Positions 14,437 through 22,970 of a stretch of 34,011 nucleotides of DNA are shown here, one piece after another. The position numbers were made by a program, and so were the translations under genes. The notes under the pieces are model-generated. The model made no database searches and was not told the origin of the DNA. It saw nothing but the letters and a program-made list of their open reading frames with translations. Position 1 is the stretch's first letter. Each line of letters starts with the position of its first letter. Location of the stretch: assembly GCA_949295265.1 (NCBI GenBank), contig CASFKR010000010.1, forward strand, positions 1-34,011. Direction: 5' to 3'. The DNA comes from an uncultured Verrucomicrobiota bacterium (GTDB taxonomy: Bacteria > Verrucomicrobiota > Kiritimatiellia > RFP12 > UBA3636).

Positions 14437-16545
14437 ATGGCTAGCAAACTTACGCTGGACAAAGTCCGCAACATCGGCATCATGGCCCATATTGACGCCG
14501 GTAAGACCACCACTTCCGAGCGCATTCTGTATTACACGGGCGTCAACCACAAAATCGGTGAGGTTCATGACGGCCAGGCGACGATGGACTTCATGGTCCA
14601 GGAGCAAGAGCGCGGCATCACAATCGGCTCCGCCGCGACCACCTGCTATTGGCGCGACCACCAGATTACCCTGATTGATACGCCCGGGCACGTGGACTTC
14701 ACGGCCGAAGTGGAGCGCAGCCTGCGCGTCCTCGACGGTGCCGTGGCGCTCTTCTGCGCGGTCGGCGGCGTCCAGCCCCAGTCCGAGCAGGTCTGGCGTC
14801 AGTCCGAAAAGTACAACGTCCCCAAAATCATGTTCGTCAACAAGATGGACCGCACCGGTGCGGACTTCTTCGGCGCGGTGGAGGACGTCAAGACCATCCT
14901 CAAGGGCAATGCAGTCCCGATCGTCATCCCGATCGGCGCGGCCGAGACGTTCAAGGGCATCGTTGACCTGATGAAGATGAAGGCGCTTTACTTCGATGAG
15001 AGCTCCCTCGGTCTCAAGGTCACCGAGGACGAAATTCCCGCCGAGCTCAAGGAGCAGGCCGATGAATGGCGCAACAAGATGGTCGAAAGCATTGCCGAGA
15101 CCGATGACGCGCTCCTCGAAAAGTTCTTCGCCGGTGAAGAGCTCACCCGCGATGAACTGATGGTTGCGCTCCGCAAGGCGACCATCGCCCGCCAGATTGT
15201 TCCGGCGCTCTGCGGCTCTTCCTTCAAGGACAAGGGCGTGCAGCCGATGCTCGACGCCGTTGTCGACTTCCTGCCCAGCCCGCTCGATCTTCCGCCCGTC
15301 ACCGGTCAGCTTTCCAAGGCCGATGAAGAGGCCGGCAAGCAGGCTCCGGTCCGCAAGGCCGATGATTCCGAGCCGTTCTCCGCGCTGGCGTTCAAGATTG
15401 TCTCCGACAAGCACATGGGCAAGCTCGTCTACGTGCGGATCTACTCGGGCGTCCTCAATACGGGCGACACCATCTGGAACGCGACCCGCGAGCAGGATCA
15501 GCGCGTGGCCCGCATCGTCCGCATGCACGCCAAGCAGCAGCAGCCGCTCGAGCAGGCCCACACCGGCGACATCGTCGCTCTCGTCGGCCTCGCCCGCACC
15601 CGTACCGGCGACACCCTCTGCAACGAGGATGCGCCGATTCACCTGGAGTCCATCGACTTCCCGGCTCCGGTGATCTCGATTTCCATCAAGCCCGCTTCCA
15701 CGCAGGACAACGAGAAGCTCTCCAAGGGTCTGCAGGCGCTCGCCGATGAGGACCCGACCTTCGTCGTTTCCTATGATGAAGAGACGGAGGAGACCATCAT
15801 CTCCGGTATGGGCGAACTCCACCTCGAAATCATCGTCGACCGCCTCAAGCGCGAGTTCGGCGTTGAAGCGCAGGTCGGCCGTCCCGAAGTGGCGTACCGC
15901 GAGACCATCACGCAGACCGCCGAGGGTCAGTACAAGCACGTCAAGCAGTCTGGTGGTTCCGGTCAGTACGGCGATGTTTACCTGCGCCTCGAGCAGCAGG
16001 AGCCCGGCAAGGAGTTCGAGTTCATCGACAACATCGTCGGCGGCGTCATCCCGGGCGAATACATCCCGGCTGTCGAAAAGGGTGTCCGCGCCGCCATGGA
16101 GAAGGGGCCCTACGCCGGCTACCCGGTCGTCGATGTCAAGGTCACGCTCTACGATGGTTCGTACCACGATGTCGACTCCTCGGCCATCGCCTTCGAACTG
16201 GCTGCGCGCATGGGCTTCAAGAAACTCATGCTGGAAGCCAAGCCCCAGCTCCTCGAGCCTGTGATGGCCGTCGAGGTCACGATGCCGGAAGAATACTTCG
16301 GCGCCGTGTCCGGCTCCATCGGTCAGCGCCGCGGCCGCATCGAGTCCATGGGTGAGAAGGCCGGTCTCAAGGTCATCAACGCCATGGTCCCGCTCTCCGA
16401 GATGTTCGGCTACTCGAACACCGTCCGCACCCTGACGCAGGGCCGCGGCGGCTTCACGATGATCTTCAGCCGCTATGAGCCCGTCCCGGCCAATATCGCG
16501 GCGACCGTCGTGGAGAAGCGCAAGGCGGAAGGCAAGGTCCGCTAA
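14437..16545 (+). CDS. fusA: Translation elongation factor G
   Basis: Ribosomal translocase GTPase of 702 aa, the usual length. Domain I has G1 AHIDAGKTT (17-25), the switch region [13 protein letters not shown]3 DTPGH and G4 NKMD. Domain II follows ([25 protein letters not shown]), then domains III-V with [19 protein letters not shown], the [12 protein letters not shown] block and the C-terminal [13 protein letters not shown]. Full length and intact motifs suggest the canonical EF-G. The ATG at 14437 has a GAGG-containing leader and matches EF-G N-termini. It is not in a str operon: no rpsL, rpsG or tuf is adjacent, and it has its own promoter and terminator. Confidence 0.97.
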   Translation: MASKLTLDKVRNIGIMAHIDAGKTTTSERILYYTGVNHKIGEVHDGQATMDFMVQEQERGITIGSAATTCYWRDHQITLIDTPGHVDFTAEVERSLRVLDGAVALFCAVGGVQPQSEQVWRQSEKYNVPKIMFVNKMDRTGADFFGAVEDVKTILKGNAVPIVIPIGAAETFKGIVDLMKMKALYFDESSLGLKVTEDEIPAELKEQADEWRNKMVESIAETDDALLEKFFAGEELTRDELMVALRKATIARQIVPALCGSSFKDKGVQPMLDAVVDFLPSPLDLPPVTGQLSKADEEAGKQAPVRKADDSEPFSALAFKIVSDKHMGKLVYVRIYSGVLNTGDTIWNATREQDQRVARIVRMHAKQQQPLEQAHTGDIVALVGLARTRTGDTLCNEDAPIHLESIDFPAPVISISIKPASTQDNEKLSKGLQALADEDPTFVVSYDEETEETIISGMGELHLEIIVDRLKREFGVEAQVGRPEVAYRETITQTAEGQYKHVKQSGGSGQYGDVYLRLEQQEPGKEFEFIDNIVGGVIPGEYIPAVEKGVRAAMEKGPYAGYPVVDVKVTLYDGSYHDVDSSAIAFELAARMGFKKLMLEAKPQLLEPVMAVEVTMPEEYFGAVSGSIGQRRGRIESMGEKAGLKVINAMVPLSEMFGYSNTVRTLTQGRGGFTMIFSRYEPVPANIAATVVEKRKAEGKVR

Positions 16546-16570
16546 GCGGTTCCCTCCACACGGTCTCACA

Positions 16571-16605
16571 AACGACGGTTCCCGCTCCGGGAGCCGTCGT
16601 TTTCG
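16571..16605 (+). terminator. Intrinsic terminator after fusA
   Basis: A 13-bp stem (16571-16583 with 16589-16601, one wobble) with a 5-nt loop is followed by a short T-run, 25 bp after the fusA stop. Confidence 0.88.
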
Positions 16606-16626
16606 CATTCCGGCGCGCGGCACCGC

Positions 16627-16655
16627 TTGCAAGGCGCCCGCGAAAATCGTATTCT
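16627..16655 (+). promoter_or_regulatory. Candidate promoter for aspS
   Basis: TTGCAA (16627-16632), a 17-bp spacer and TATTCT (16650-16655) lie directly after the fusA terminator. They would give a leader of about 30 nt to the ATG at 16692. Confidence 0.5.
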
Positions 16656-16691
16656 TTGCGCCCTGAATTCATTCTTTTTTCGGCAAGTCTC

Positions 16692-18503
16692 ATGCACCCT
16701 TATCGCACCCATACCTGCAACGAACTCCGCCCGGCCGATGCCGGTAAAACCGCCCGGCTTTCCGGGTGGGTTTACCACAAGCGCGATCACGGCGGAATTC
16801 TCTTCCTCGATTTGCGGGACCACTATGGTCGCACGCAGGTCGTCATTCACCCCAGCCGCCCCTTCTTTGAGCAAGCCGGTGCGCTCCACCTCGAGAGCGT
16901 CGTCACCGTGACCGGCAAGGTGGTCGAGCGTGAGGCGGCGATGGTCAATCCCGATATCGATACGGGTGCCGTCGAACTGGTTGCCGATGAATTCGTCGTC
17001 GAAGGCGAGAGCGAGCTCACCCCCATTTATCTCGGCGGCGATACGGGCGAGGTCGGCCCCGAGGACCTGCGCCTCAAGTATCGCTATCTGGATTTGCGCC
17101 GCGAATCGCTCCACCGCAACATCGTGTTGCGCTCGCAGGTGATTTCCTACCTGCGCAGCAAGATGGAGGCGCTCGGCTTCCATGAGTATCAGACGCCGAT
17201 TCTGACTTCCTCTTCGCCCGAAGGCGCGCGCGACTTCCTCGTGCCCAGCCGCATGCACCCCGGTCAGTTCTACGCTCTGCCGCAGGCGCCGCAGATCTTC
17301 AAACAGCTGCTTATGGTCGCCGGGTTCGACCGTTATTTCCAGATCGCTCCCTGCTTCCGCGACGAGGATGCCCGCGCGGACCGTTCGCCCGGTGAGTTCT
17401 ACCAGCTCGATGTCGAAATGTCGTATGTGACGCAGGACGACGTCTTTGCCGTCATGGAGCAGGTCATTCCGGATACGTTCACGCGATTTGCCAAGCCCGG
17501 CAAGAAGGTTTTCGGTGCGCCGTTCCCGCGCATTCCGTACCGCGAGGCGATGCTCAAGTACGGCACGGACAAGCCGGATCTGCGCAACCCCATCGAGATG
17601 TTCGATGTGACCGACCTCTTCGGGGCTTCCGGCTTTGGCGCCTTTGCCAAGGCCGTCGCCGCCGGCAGCGTCGTCCGCGCCATTCCGGTCAAGGCCATCA
17701 AGGACCGCCCGCGCAGCTTCTTCGACAAGATGGAGAAGTACGCGCTGGAAATCGGCGCCAAGGGACTCGGCTATCTCGTCTGGGATGAAGCCAGCGAAAA
17801 GAAGATCAAGGGTCCGATTGCCAAGTTCCTCACCCCCGAAGAACTCGCCGAACTCGCCCGCCGCGGTTCCATGACCGATGGCGACGTGATGTTCTTCATG
17901 TGCGACAAGCCGGATGCCTGCAACGATATCGCCGGTAAGATCCGCACCCGCCTCGGGGAGACGCTCGACCTCATCAACAAGGACGAGTACCGCTTCTGCT
18001 GGATTGTCGATTTCCCGTTCTTCGAGACCGATCCCGAAACGGGCGCCATCATCTTCTCGCACAACCCGTTCTCGATGCCGCAGGGCGGCATGGACGCGCT
18101 CCTGAGCGGCAAGCCGCTGGACATTGTCGCCTACCAATACGACATCGTCTGCAACGGCGTCGAGCTTTCCTCGGGCGCGGTCCGCAACCACCGCACCGAT
18201 ATCATGCTCAAGGCCTTCGAGATTTGCGGCTATCCGGCGGATGAGGTTTATCGCCGCTTCCCGGCGCTGGCCAATGCCTTCAAGTACGGTGCGCCGCCCC
18301 ACGCCGGCATTGCTCCGGGCGTTGACCGCATGCTGATGCTCCTCACGGATTCGGACAGCATCCGCGAGGTTATCGCCTTCCCCATGAACGGCCGCGCGCA
18401 GGACCTGATGATGAATGCGCCGTCGCCCGTGACGGAGAAGCAGCTCCGCGAACTGCACATCAAGGTGCGCGCGCAGAACGTGGCGCCCGGAACGCAGTCG
18501 TAA
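16692..18503 (+). CDS. aspS: Aspartyl-tRNA synthetase
   Basis: Class II synthetase that charges tRNA-Asp. The 603-aa length is typical of the bacterial type, which contains the GAD insertion. In order: an N-terminal OB-fold anticodon domain (about 1-105, [27 protein letters not shown]), class II motif 1 near [25 protein letters not shown], motif 2 [19 protein letters not shown], the GAD-type insertion (about 280-420), and motif 3 [13 protein letters not shown]. The end, [18 protein letters not shown], is a family hallmark. The ATG at 16692 gives the standard N-terminus and follows a T-rich leader without a Shine-Dalgarno. Whether it is discriminating or also charges tRNA-Asn cannot be decided from the window, since no gatCAB or asnS is seen. 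Confidence 0.97.
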   Translation: MHPYRTHTCNELRPADAGKTARLSGWVYHKRDHGGILFLDLRDHYGRTQVVIHPSRPFFEQAGALHLESVVTVTGKVVEREAAMVNPDIDTGAVELVADEFVVEGESELTPIYLGGDTGEVGPEDLRLKYRYLDLRRESLHRNIVLRSQVISYLRSKMEALGFHEYQTPILTSSSPEGARDFLVPSRMHPGQFYALPQAPQIFKQLLMVAGFDRYFQIAPCFRDEDARADRSPGEFYQLDVEMSYVTQDDVFAVMEQVIPDTFTRFAKPGKKVFGAPFPRIPYREAMLKYGTDKPDLRNPIEMFDVTDLFGASGFGAFAKAVAAGSVVRAIPVKAIKDRPRSFFDKMEKYALEIGAKGLGYLVWDEASEKKIKGPIAKFLTPEELAELARRGSMTDGDVMFFMCDKPDACNDIAGKIRTRLGETLDLINKDEYRFCWIVDFPFFETDPETGAIIFSHNPFSMPQGGMDALLSGKPLDIVAYQYDIVCNGVELSSGAVRNHRTDIMLKAFEICGYPADEVYRRFPALANAFKYGAPPHAGIAPGVDRMLMLLTDSDSIREVIAFPMNGRAQDLMMNAPSPVTEKQLRELHIKVRAQNVAPGTQS

Positions 18504-18538
18504 CGGATTCCGTCGCGGAAACCATCCGCGAAAACAGC

Positions 18539-18585
18539 ACGGACGCAAGGCGCGGCAGTTGCCGCTTCTTGCGTCCGTTCTCTTT
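18539..18585. terminator. Bidirectional terminator between aspS and O-acetyltransferase
   Basis: An 11-bp perfect stem (18539-18549 with 18568-18578) contains an inner 6-bp hairpin (GCGGCA and TGCCGC) and is followed by TTCTCTTTT on the plus strand. It sits between convergent genes and may act in both directions, although the T-tract favours the plus strand. Confidence 0.85.
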
Positions 18586-18618
18586 TGCCCGTGCGTCGCG
18601 CACGGCCCGGCGGAGCGG

Positions 18619-19212
18619 TTACTCCGCCGGTGCGGCGTGCGGCGGCTTTTCTCCCGGCTCGAGCGTCCGCTGTACGCGGCAGGGATTCCCGTAGGCAAGC
18701 ACGTTGTCCGGAATGTCACGGGTGACCACAGAGCCGGACCCGATGACGACGTTGTCGCCGATGGTTACACCCGGGTTGATGACCACCGAGGCGCCAATCC
18801 AGCAGTTTTTCCCGATGCGGACAGGCCGGTTGTACTGCAAACCCTGACGTCGCAGCCCGGGGTCGAGCGGATGGCTTGCCGTGGCCACCACCACATGCGG
18901 ACCGAACAGCGTGTCGTCGCCCACGTAGACATGCGTGTCATCGACAAACGTGCAGCCGAAATTGCAGTACACGTTCTTGCCGAAATGGAGAAAGGCGCCG
19001 CCCCAGTTCGAGTAAAACGGCGGCTCCAGGTAGCAGCCTTCGCCGATTTCGGCAAACATCTCTTTAAGCAGGGCCTGCCGTTTTTCCTGCTCCGTGGGAC
19101 GCGTCTGGTTGTATTCGCGGAGCCGCTCCAGCCGTTGGAGCTGTTCCGCCATGATTTCCGGATCGCCCGGCAGATAGAGTTCGCCGGAATGGAGTTTTTC
19201 TTTGTTGGTCAT
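18619..19212 (-). CDS. Maltose/galactoside O-acetyltransferase family protein
   Basis: Left-handed beta-helix acetyltransferase of the Maa/LacA/NodL group, which transfers acetyl from acetyl-CoA to a sugar hydroxyl in the cytoplasm. The 197 aa contain the family N-terminus ([18 protein letters not shown]), the helical region to about 60, the substrate loop [10 protein letters not shown], the hexapeptide repeats ([10 protein letters not shown] ... [23 protein letters not shown] with the likely catalytic His114), and [37 protein letters not shown]. The tail is Pro/Ala-rich. It is convergent with aspS and has its own upstream promoter candidate. The acceptor could be free sugars or a polysaccharide precursor. 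Confidence 0.92.
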   Translation of the reverse strand: MTNKEKLHSGELYLPGDPEIMAEQLQRLERLREYNQTRPTEQEKRQALLKEMFAEIGEGCYLEPPFYSNWGGAFLHFGKNVYCNFGCTFVDDTHVYVGDDTLFGPHVVVATASHPLDPGLRRQGLQYNRPVRIGKNCWIGASVVINPGVTIGDNVVIGSGSVVTRDIPDNVLAYGNPCRVQRTLEPGEKPPHAAPAE

Positions 19213-19250
19213 GGTTGAAACGGGTAAAGGATAAAGGGATTGCGCCGCCT

Positions 19251-19280
19251 ATCATAGCAGGGAGATTCCCGCTCTGGAAA
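19251..19280 (-). promoter_or_regulatory. Candidate promoter for the O-acetyltransferase
   Basis: On the minus strand, TTTCCA (19280-19275), an 18-bp spacer and TATGAT (19256-19251) would place the transcript start about 32 nt before the ATG at 19212. Confidence 0.5.
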
Positions 19281-19324
19281 GCGATTTTCTGCCGTGCCGT
19301 GCAGATGGTAACTTCTCATCGTAC

Positions 19325-19359
19325 ATGCGACTACCCTGGTCGCATTTACTTGTTCCGAA
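19325..19359 (+). repeat. Left copy of hairpin-forming repeat shared with the window's right end
   Basis: ATGCGAC (19325-19331) and GTCGCAT (19339-19345) form a 7-bp hairpin with a 7-nt loop. It runs into a 22-nt element (19338-19359, core GCATTTACTTGTTC). The same element recurs at 33973-33994 with one mismatch, in the same orientation. It is an insertion-sequence end, a scar or a dispersed intergenic repeat. There is no transposase gene beside it. Confidence 0.7.
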
Positions 19360-19701
19360 AACGGCGGACGCGGCCGGGTGCATGAGGGCACAGAATCGTC
19401 GCATTGACCCTGACAAAGGGCGGTGCGCATTTTCGGGAGGTGCCATGCGCGGAATCGATTTGCCTGTGAAGCGCACGTGCATAGCCCGCAGAAAGGGCAG
19501 GGGGGGGCACTGCAGCGAAAAAAAAAATATAGCGCGAACTGTTTGCGCCGGTATCGAAACAGGTCTTTTCCCGAAAATGCACGCTGTGACCGGAAAATCG
19601 GGAAACGGGAGCGGTCCGGAAGGCGGTGTGAAATGGGCGAATTACTGCAACAAGATATTTTCTCAGTAACTGAAATTTAACGGAAATTTCTTCTTATTAG
19701 C
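19360..19701. other. Gene-free AT-richer intergenic stretch with homopolymer tracts
   Basis: No convincing gene is seen here. It includes a run of eight G (19500-19507), a run of ten A (19518-19527) followed by TATAG, and a T/A-rich end leading into the next promoter. The open frames through it are short, have atypical composition and lack a ribosome-binding site. It could hold a regulatory RNA, but there is no positive evidence. Confidence 0.5.
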
Positions 19702-19731
19702 TTGCACAGGTGCATGGTTTTGCAGTATAAA
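19702..19731 (+). promoter_or_regulatory. Candidate promoter and operator for the secreted-protein cluster
   Basis: TTGCAC (19702-19707), an 18-bp spacer and TATAAA (19726-19731). A small inverted repeat, TGCAC-AG-GTGCA (19703-19714), covers the -35 and could bind a regulator. The start of transcription would fall near 19738, only a few bases before the ATG of the leader frame at 19744. Confidence 0.45.
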
Positions 19732-19743
19732 GGGGGCTCAAGA

Positions 19744-19830
19744 ATGAAAGACAAGCCGTTTTTGTCCCTCCGGAACCCGGGCGGACGGGCGCTTGATGAA
19801 ACGAAATCTCAGCTTGGAAATCCTGTATGA
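19744..19830 (+). CDS. Possible 28-codon leader peptide coupled to the downstream gene
   Basis: A short open frame starts MKDKPFLSL and ends LGNPV. Its TGA stop (19828-19830) overlaps the ATG (19827-19829) of the 976-aa protein as ATGA, the classic arrangement for translational coupling. It begins only about 13 nt after the proposed -10, so its own mRNA leader would be nearly absent. It has no signal peptide and no recognised family, and could be chance. The exact overlap and the lack of a good Shine-Dalgarno for the large gene are the reasons to list it. Confidence 0.35.
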   Translation: MKDKPFLSLRNPGGRALDETKSQLGNPV

Positions 19831-22757
19831 AACTGAGGAAATCGGTTGGGTTGGCTGCCGCATTTCTCCTGTCCGGAAAAGCCGTTTGGGCGGCAGGGTA
19901 CGAGTGGAACGTCGCCTCGGAGGTCTGGGGTGAGTTCGGCGCGGTTGAAAGCTGGCTGTGCGACGGTGCGGCGGCGACGGCTGTTCCCGGCGAAGGGGAC
20001 TGGCTGATGGCCGGTTCCGCCGGGTTGCGCATGTACATGGACCTCGGCGGCGTGGAGCGGCGACTTTCGAAATGGACTTCCAATGTGGATTGGGCTGACC
20101 GGCGTGCCATCCGCGTCCGCAACGGCGTTCTGAGTTTTGTCGGCGGAACTTCGAACACGCACGGTGACCGGTTTGAGATTGAGAACGGCGCCGCCATTCA
20201 GTTTATTTCGGGCGCCACGTTTGTACCGGCGCTCTCGGACGGTGCTGAATTCGGGCTTTGGGTCGGCTCGGGCGGCCGTTTCACGGTGGATGAGACGTCG
20301 ACGCTCTCGATGTACAAACTCAATATGACCGTCGAGGCGGGCGGCGAGGCTACAGTGGCAGGACCGATCAAAGTCTGCGATTTCACGGGACAGGAAAACC
20401 GGATTGTCAACGCCGGCGGTACGCTTTCGTTTCCGAACGGGCTGGCGATCACGGGCAATCCCGGAGCCGCTTCCACGCTGACCGTGCGCAACCAGGACGG
20501 CGGTACGCTCGTGCTGGGCGGACCGGTCTCGTTCGAGACCTCGACCATCCCGTCCACGCTTGCCATGGATGGCGGCACGGTGGAGGTGACGGGCAACGTC
20601 ACCTTCGGGTTTACCACCACGACGATGGCGGGCGATGTGCTCCTGAACGTTGCCGACGGCGCGTCCATTTCCCTCGCGGGCGTGACGATGGAGGAAGGCG
20701 CGCGCGTGACGAAGACGGGCGAGGGCATTCTGTATCTGGATGCGGTCGGGACGAATGGCCTTGCCGCGGTGAGCGGCGGCATTGGCGTGGCAGGGCGCGG
20801 CTGTACGCTGGATGTGTCCGACCCCCTGTATGCGGGGGTGACGAAGATTGTGCTCGGCGATTACGGCACCACGATGGAGACGATGCCGTCGGCAGGCGCG
20901 GCTGTGTTTGCGCAGCAGATTTCCACGATTGAGGCGGGCGTCCCGATTCTGACGAGTTCCAATCCGGCGGTGCTGGAGAAAGTCGCGCAGGACCTGGCGA
21001 CGGACGACCTCGCGGCGCGCGGCGTCACCATCATCGTGAGCGGCGATTCGGTCGTCTTTTCCCCGGTGTACGTCTTCAACAGCACGACGATTACGGACCT
21101 CACGAATCCGGACGGCTGGCAGTGCGGCTATGTTCCCGTCGGCGAGGAAGCCTTTATTGCCGGAGCGGGCGTCAAAGCCAGCGTCATCATGGACAACATT
21201 CCGGCGTTTGCCTCGCTGACGGTCAGCGACGGCGCGGAAATGGAAATCAACAGTTCCATCACGCTGCCGGAACTGACGCTCACGAGCAACGGGCGGCTTT
21301 CCGTGGGTGCGGGCGGGCTCACGGTGACCATCGCCGACCCGCTGCACTGCGTGGCGCGGGACGCGGAGGCGGTGCCGTCGCTGGCCGTTGCGGAAGGTTC
21401 CACGCTGATTGTGCCCCCGGGCTTCTGCGTGAGCAATGTGTGGCTCGAACTCAACGGCACGCTTTCCACGCCGGAAAATGTGTCCGGCCCCATCACCATC
21501 GGCTATGCCGGGGCGGGCGCCACGACGTACCTCGGCCTCACGGCGGGCCCCCGCGCCGTCGTGCGCACCTATGGAAGCGGCGACTACAACGACAGCATGC
21601 TGCGGCTGGTGCGCCCGGCTGAGAACGGCTGCGTCCTTCCGCTCGGTGAGCTGGTGATCGGCGCCACGCAGTTCTTCGTGCCGGGTTACTATGACGGGGT
21701 GCAGATCGGTGTGAACAACCCGACGAATGTGCCCGTCTCCCTCGTGCTGGATGGCGGCGAAATCAATTATCGCGGCCCCTCGACGCTGGCCGGGGGCGTG
21801 ACCCTGACGCTGCGCAATGGCGCCTCTTTCAACAAGTGTGCCACGTCTACCGCCTGGGTGTATCTGACCATCGAGGGCGTAGCGTCCCTGCGGGTGGAGT
21901 CCGGCGGCTGGGTGCGCACCAGCGGCGATTACTACGAAAACCATTTCCGCTCGGCGGCGGAACCCGCCCTCACGGCGGAAGCCGGTGCCACGCTCTTCCC
22001 GTTCCGGTGGAATCTGCACACGGGCTCCAGCATTCTGCTCAATGGCGCCGATCTGGTGATGACAAGCACGGAGCGCACCTTCCAGAATGCCGGGTTCTCG
22101 GACCTGTTTTACGGCAACGGCTTTGCGGAGCTGGGTGCGGGAACGGAGACCGTTCTGCGCCAGCAGAGCTCCTGGCTCAGCGACAAGGCGTACAACCGCA
22201 TTTCGTGCCTGAGCGGCGCGGGCGATTTCGCCGTGACGAATGAAATCTCCGAACTCTATACGCTGATTGTGTGCGGAAACAATCCGTGCACGGGCACCAT
22301 CCGGTCGTGCGGCGAAAGCGCCCGTCTGGCGTTCGACAACGGCACCGTCTGGGGCGGTCTCGTCGTCGCCGACGGCTCCACGTTCCTGACGAATACGACG
22401 GCGGAAGCCGAAGCCGGTCCCGTCACCAACAGCTGGGGCGGCGTGGCGCTGACCGGTCCGCTGACCATCCGCTACTGGGCGGAAGGGCTGGCGGGCGAGG
22501 AGCCCTATGGCGATATTCTGAATCTGGGTGCGTCCGGCGCCCGGAACGATGGCGGCTGTCTGCAGTTGCAGGCGGCGGGCTCCGGGGAACTCTTCCCCGG
22601 CACGCGCCTCTACCTCGGCACCATCGCAACCGGCGCAGAGGTGCCCGTCCTCGCGGACCGCAACTGGCGCGTCGTGACAACGCCGCTCCCTGAGAATGAA
22701 ACGCTTTCCACGATGGAAATCGTCTACAGCGGCATGACGCTCATCCGTCTCCGGTAA
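19827..22757 (+). CDS. Large secreted beta-strand-repeat protein, function unknown
   Basis: A 976-aa secreted protein with a clear type I signal peptide (MKLRKSVGLAAAFLLSGKAVWA, cleavage near residue 22). The rest is rich in Gly, Thr, Val and Asn, with short repeated strands such as MTVEAGGEATVAG, LAMDGGTVEVTGNVTF and LTVSDGAEMEINSSITLPELTL. This resembles autotransporter-associated beta-strand or right-handed beta-helix passenger regions. No autotransporter barrel, PEP-CTERM, LPXTG or T9SS tail is present; the end is SGMTLIRLR. Residues from about 72 to 500 align colinearly with residues about 95 to 510 of the next gene's product (for example DLGGVERRLSKW against DLGGAEHRVAGW), so the two are paralogues over their N-terminal halves. 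Polysaccharide binding or surface adhesion is plausible, but no catalytic motif is recognised. Confidence 0.8.
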   Translation: MKLRKSVGLAAAFLLSGKAVWAAGYEWNVASEVWGEFGAVESWLCDGAAATAVPGEGDWLMAGSAGLRMYMDLGGVERRLSKWTSNVDWADRRAIRVRNGVLSFVGGTSNTHGDRFEIENGAAIQFISGATFVPALSDGAEFGLWVGSGGRFTVDETSTLSMYKLNMTVEAGGEATVAGPIKVCDFTGQENRIVNAGGTLSFPNGLAITGNPGAASTLTVRNQDGGTLVLGGPVSFETSTIPSTLAMDGGTVEVTGNVTFGFTTTTMAGDVLLNVADGASISLAGVTMEEGARVTKTGEGILYLDAVGTNGLAAVSGGIGVAGRGCTLDVSDPLYAGVTKIVLGDYGTTMETMPSAGAAVFAQQISTIEAGVPILTSSNPAVLEKVAQDLATDDLAARGVTIIVSGDSVVFSPVYVFNSTTITDLTNPDGWQCGYVPVGEEAFIAGAGVKASVIMDNIPAFASLTVSDGAEMEINSSITLPELTLTSNGRLSVGAGGLTVTIADPLHCVARDAEAVPSLAVAEGSTLIVPPGFCVSNVWLELNGTLSTPENVSGPITIGYAGAGATTYLGLTAGPRAVVRTYGSGDYNDSMLRLVRPAENGCVLPLGELVIGATQFFVPGYYDGVQIGVNNPTNVPVSLVLDGGEINYRGPSTLAGGVTLTLRNGASFNKCATSTAWVYLTIEGVASLRVESGGWVRTSGDYYENHFRSAAEPALTAEAGATLFPFRWNLHTGSSILLNGADLVMTSTERTFQNAGFSDLFYGNGFAELGAGTETVLRQQSSWLSDKAYNRISCLSGAGDFAVTNEISELYTLIVCGNNPCTGTIRSCGESARLAFDNGTVWGGLVVADGSTFLTNTTAEAEAGPVTNSWGGVALTGPLTIRYWAEGLAGEEPYGDILNLGASGARNDGGCLQLQAAGSGELFPGTRLYLGTIATGAEVPVLADRNWRVVTTPLPENETLSTMEIVYSGMTLIRLR

Positions 22758-22779
22758 ATGGCGTCCTCCTTCCCGGTTC

Positions 22780-22836
22780 GCCATCGCTGACGATGGCTGA
22801 AAGTCCCGTGCGGTGCGCCGCATTGCGCCGCACGGG
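22780..22836 (+). terminator. Hairpins after the 976-aa protein gene
   Basis: A 7-bp hairpin (GCCATCG and CGATGGC, 22780-22797) is followed by a 13-bp stem with two wobbles and a 6-nt loop (22805-22817 with 22824-22836). A weak T-rich stretch follows. Probably a terminator or attenuator before the next gene. Confidence 0.6.
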
Positions 22837-22869
22837 TCTCCGCGCTTTATTCTCCGCCGCCACCCCGTG

Positions 22870-22905
22870 CTCTTTTTCCGTTATTCTCTCTTTTTCCGTT
22901 ATTCT
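22870..22905 (+). repeat. Perfect 18-bp tandem duplication in the leader
   Basis: CTCTTTTTCCGTTATTCT is present twice head-to-tail (22870-22887 and 22888-22905), directly upstream of the large hydrolase-like gene. It expands a pyrimidine-rich leader. Confidence 0.95.
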
Positions 22906-22928
22906 TTTTTTTCGATTTGTTTCCCGTC

Positions 22929-22970
22929 ATGACAAGCCACCTCTTCCAGATGACAAGCCACCTCTTCCAG
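22929..22970 (+). repeat. Perfect 21-bp tandem duplication containing the start codon
   Basis: A 21-bp unit encoding MTSHLFQ occurs twice in succession (22929-22949 and 22950-22970), so two equivalent ATG start codons exist in frame. It lies 23 bp after the 18-bp tandem duplication. Confidence 0.95.

Noticed and set aside
14353..16632. 759-codon open frame antisense to fusA
   Set aside because: fusA is unambiguous and the antisense product has no family features.
19500..19527. G8 and A10 homopolymer runs as phase-variation tracts
   Set aside because: They are not inside a credible coding region and lie too far from the nearest promoters to act by spacing changes.
19809..22823. Open frame of about 1000 codons antisense to the 976-aa secreted protein
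   Set aside because: The composition is Arg/His/Ala-rich with no signal peptide or domain, while the plus-strand product has a clear signal peptide and a paralogue next door.
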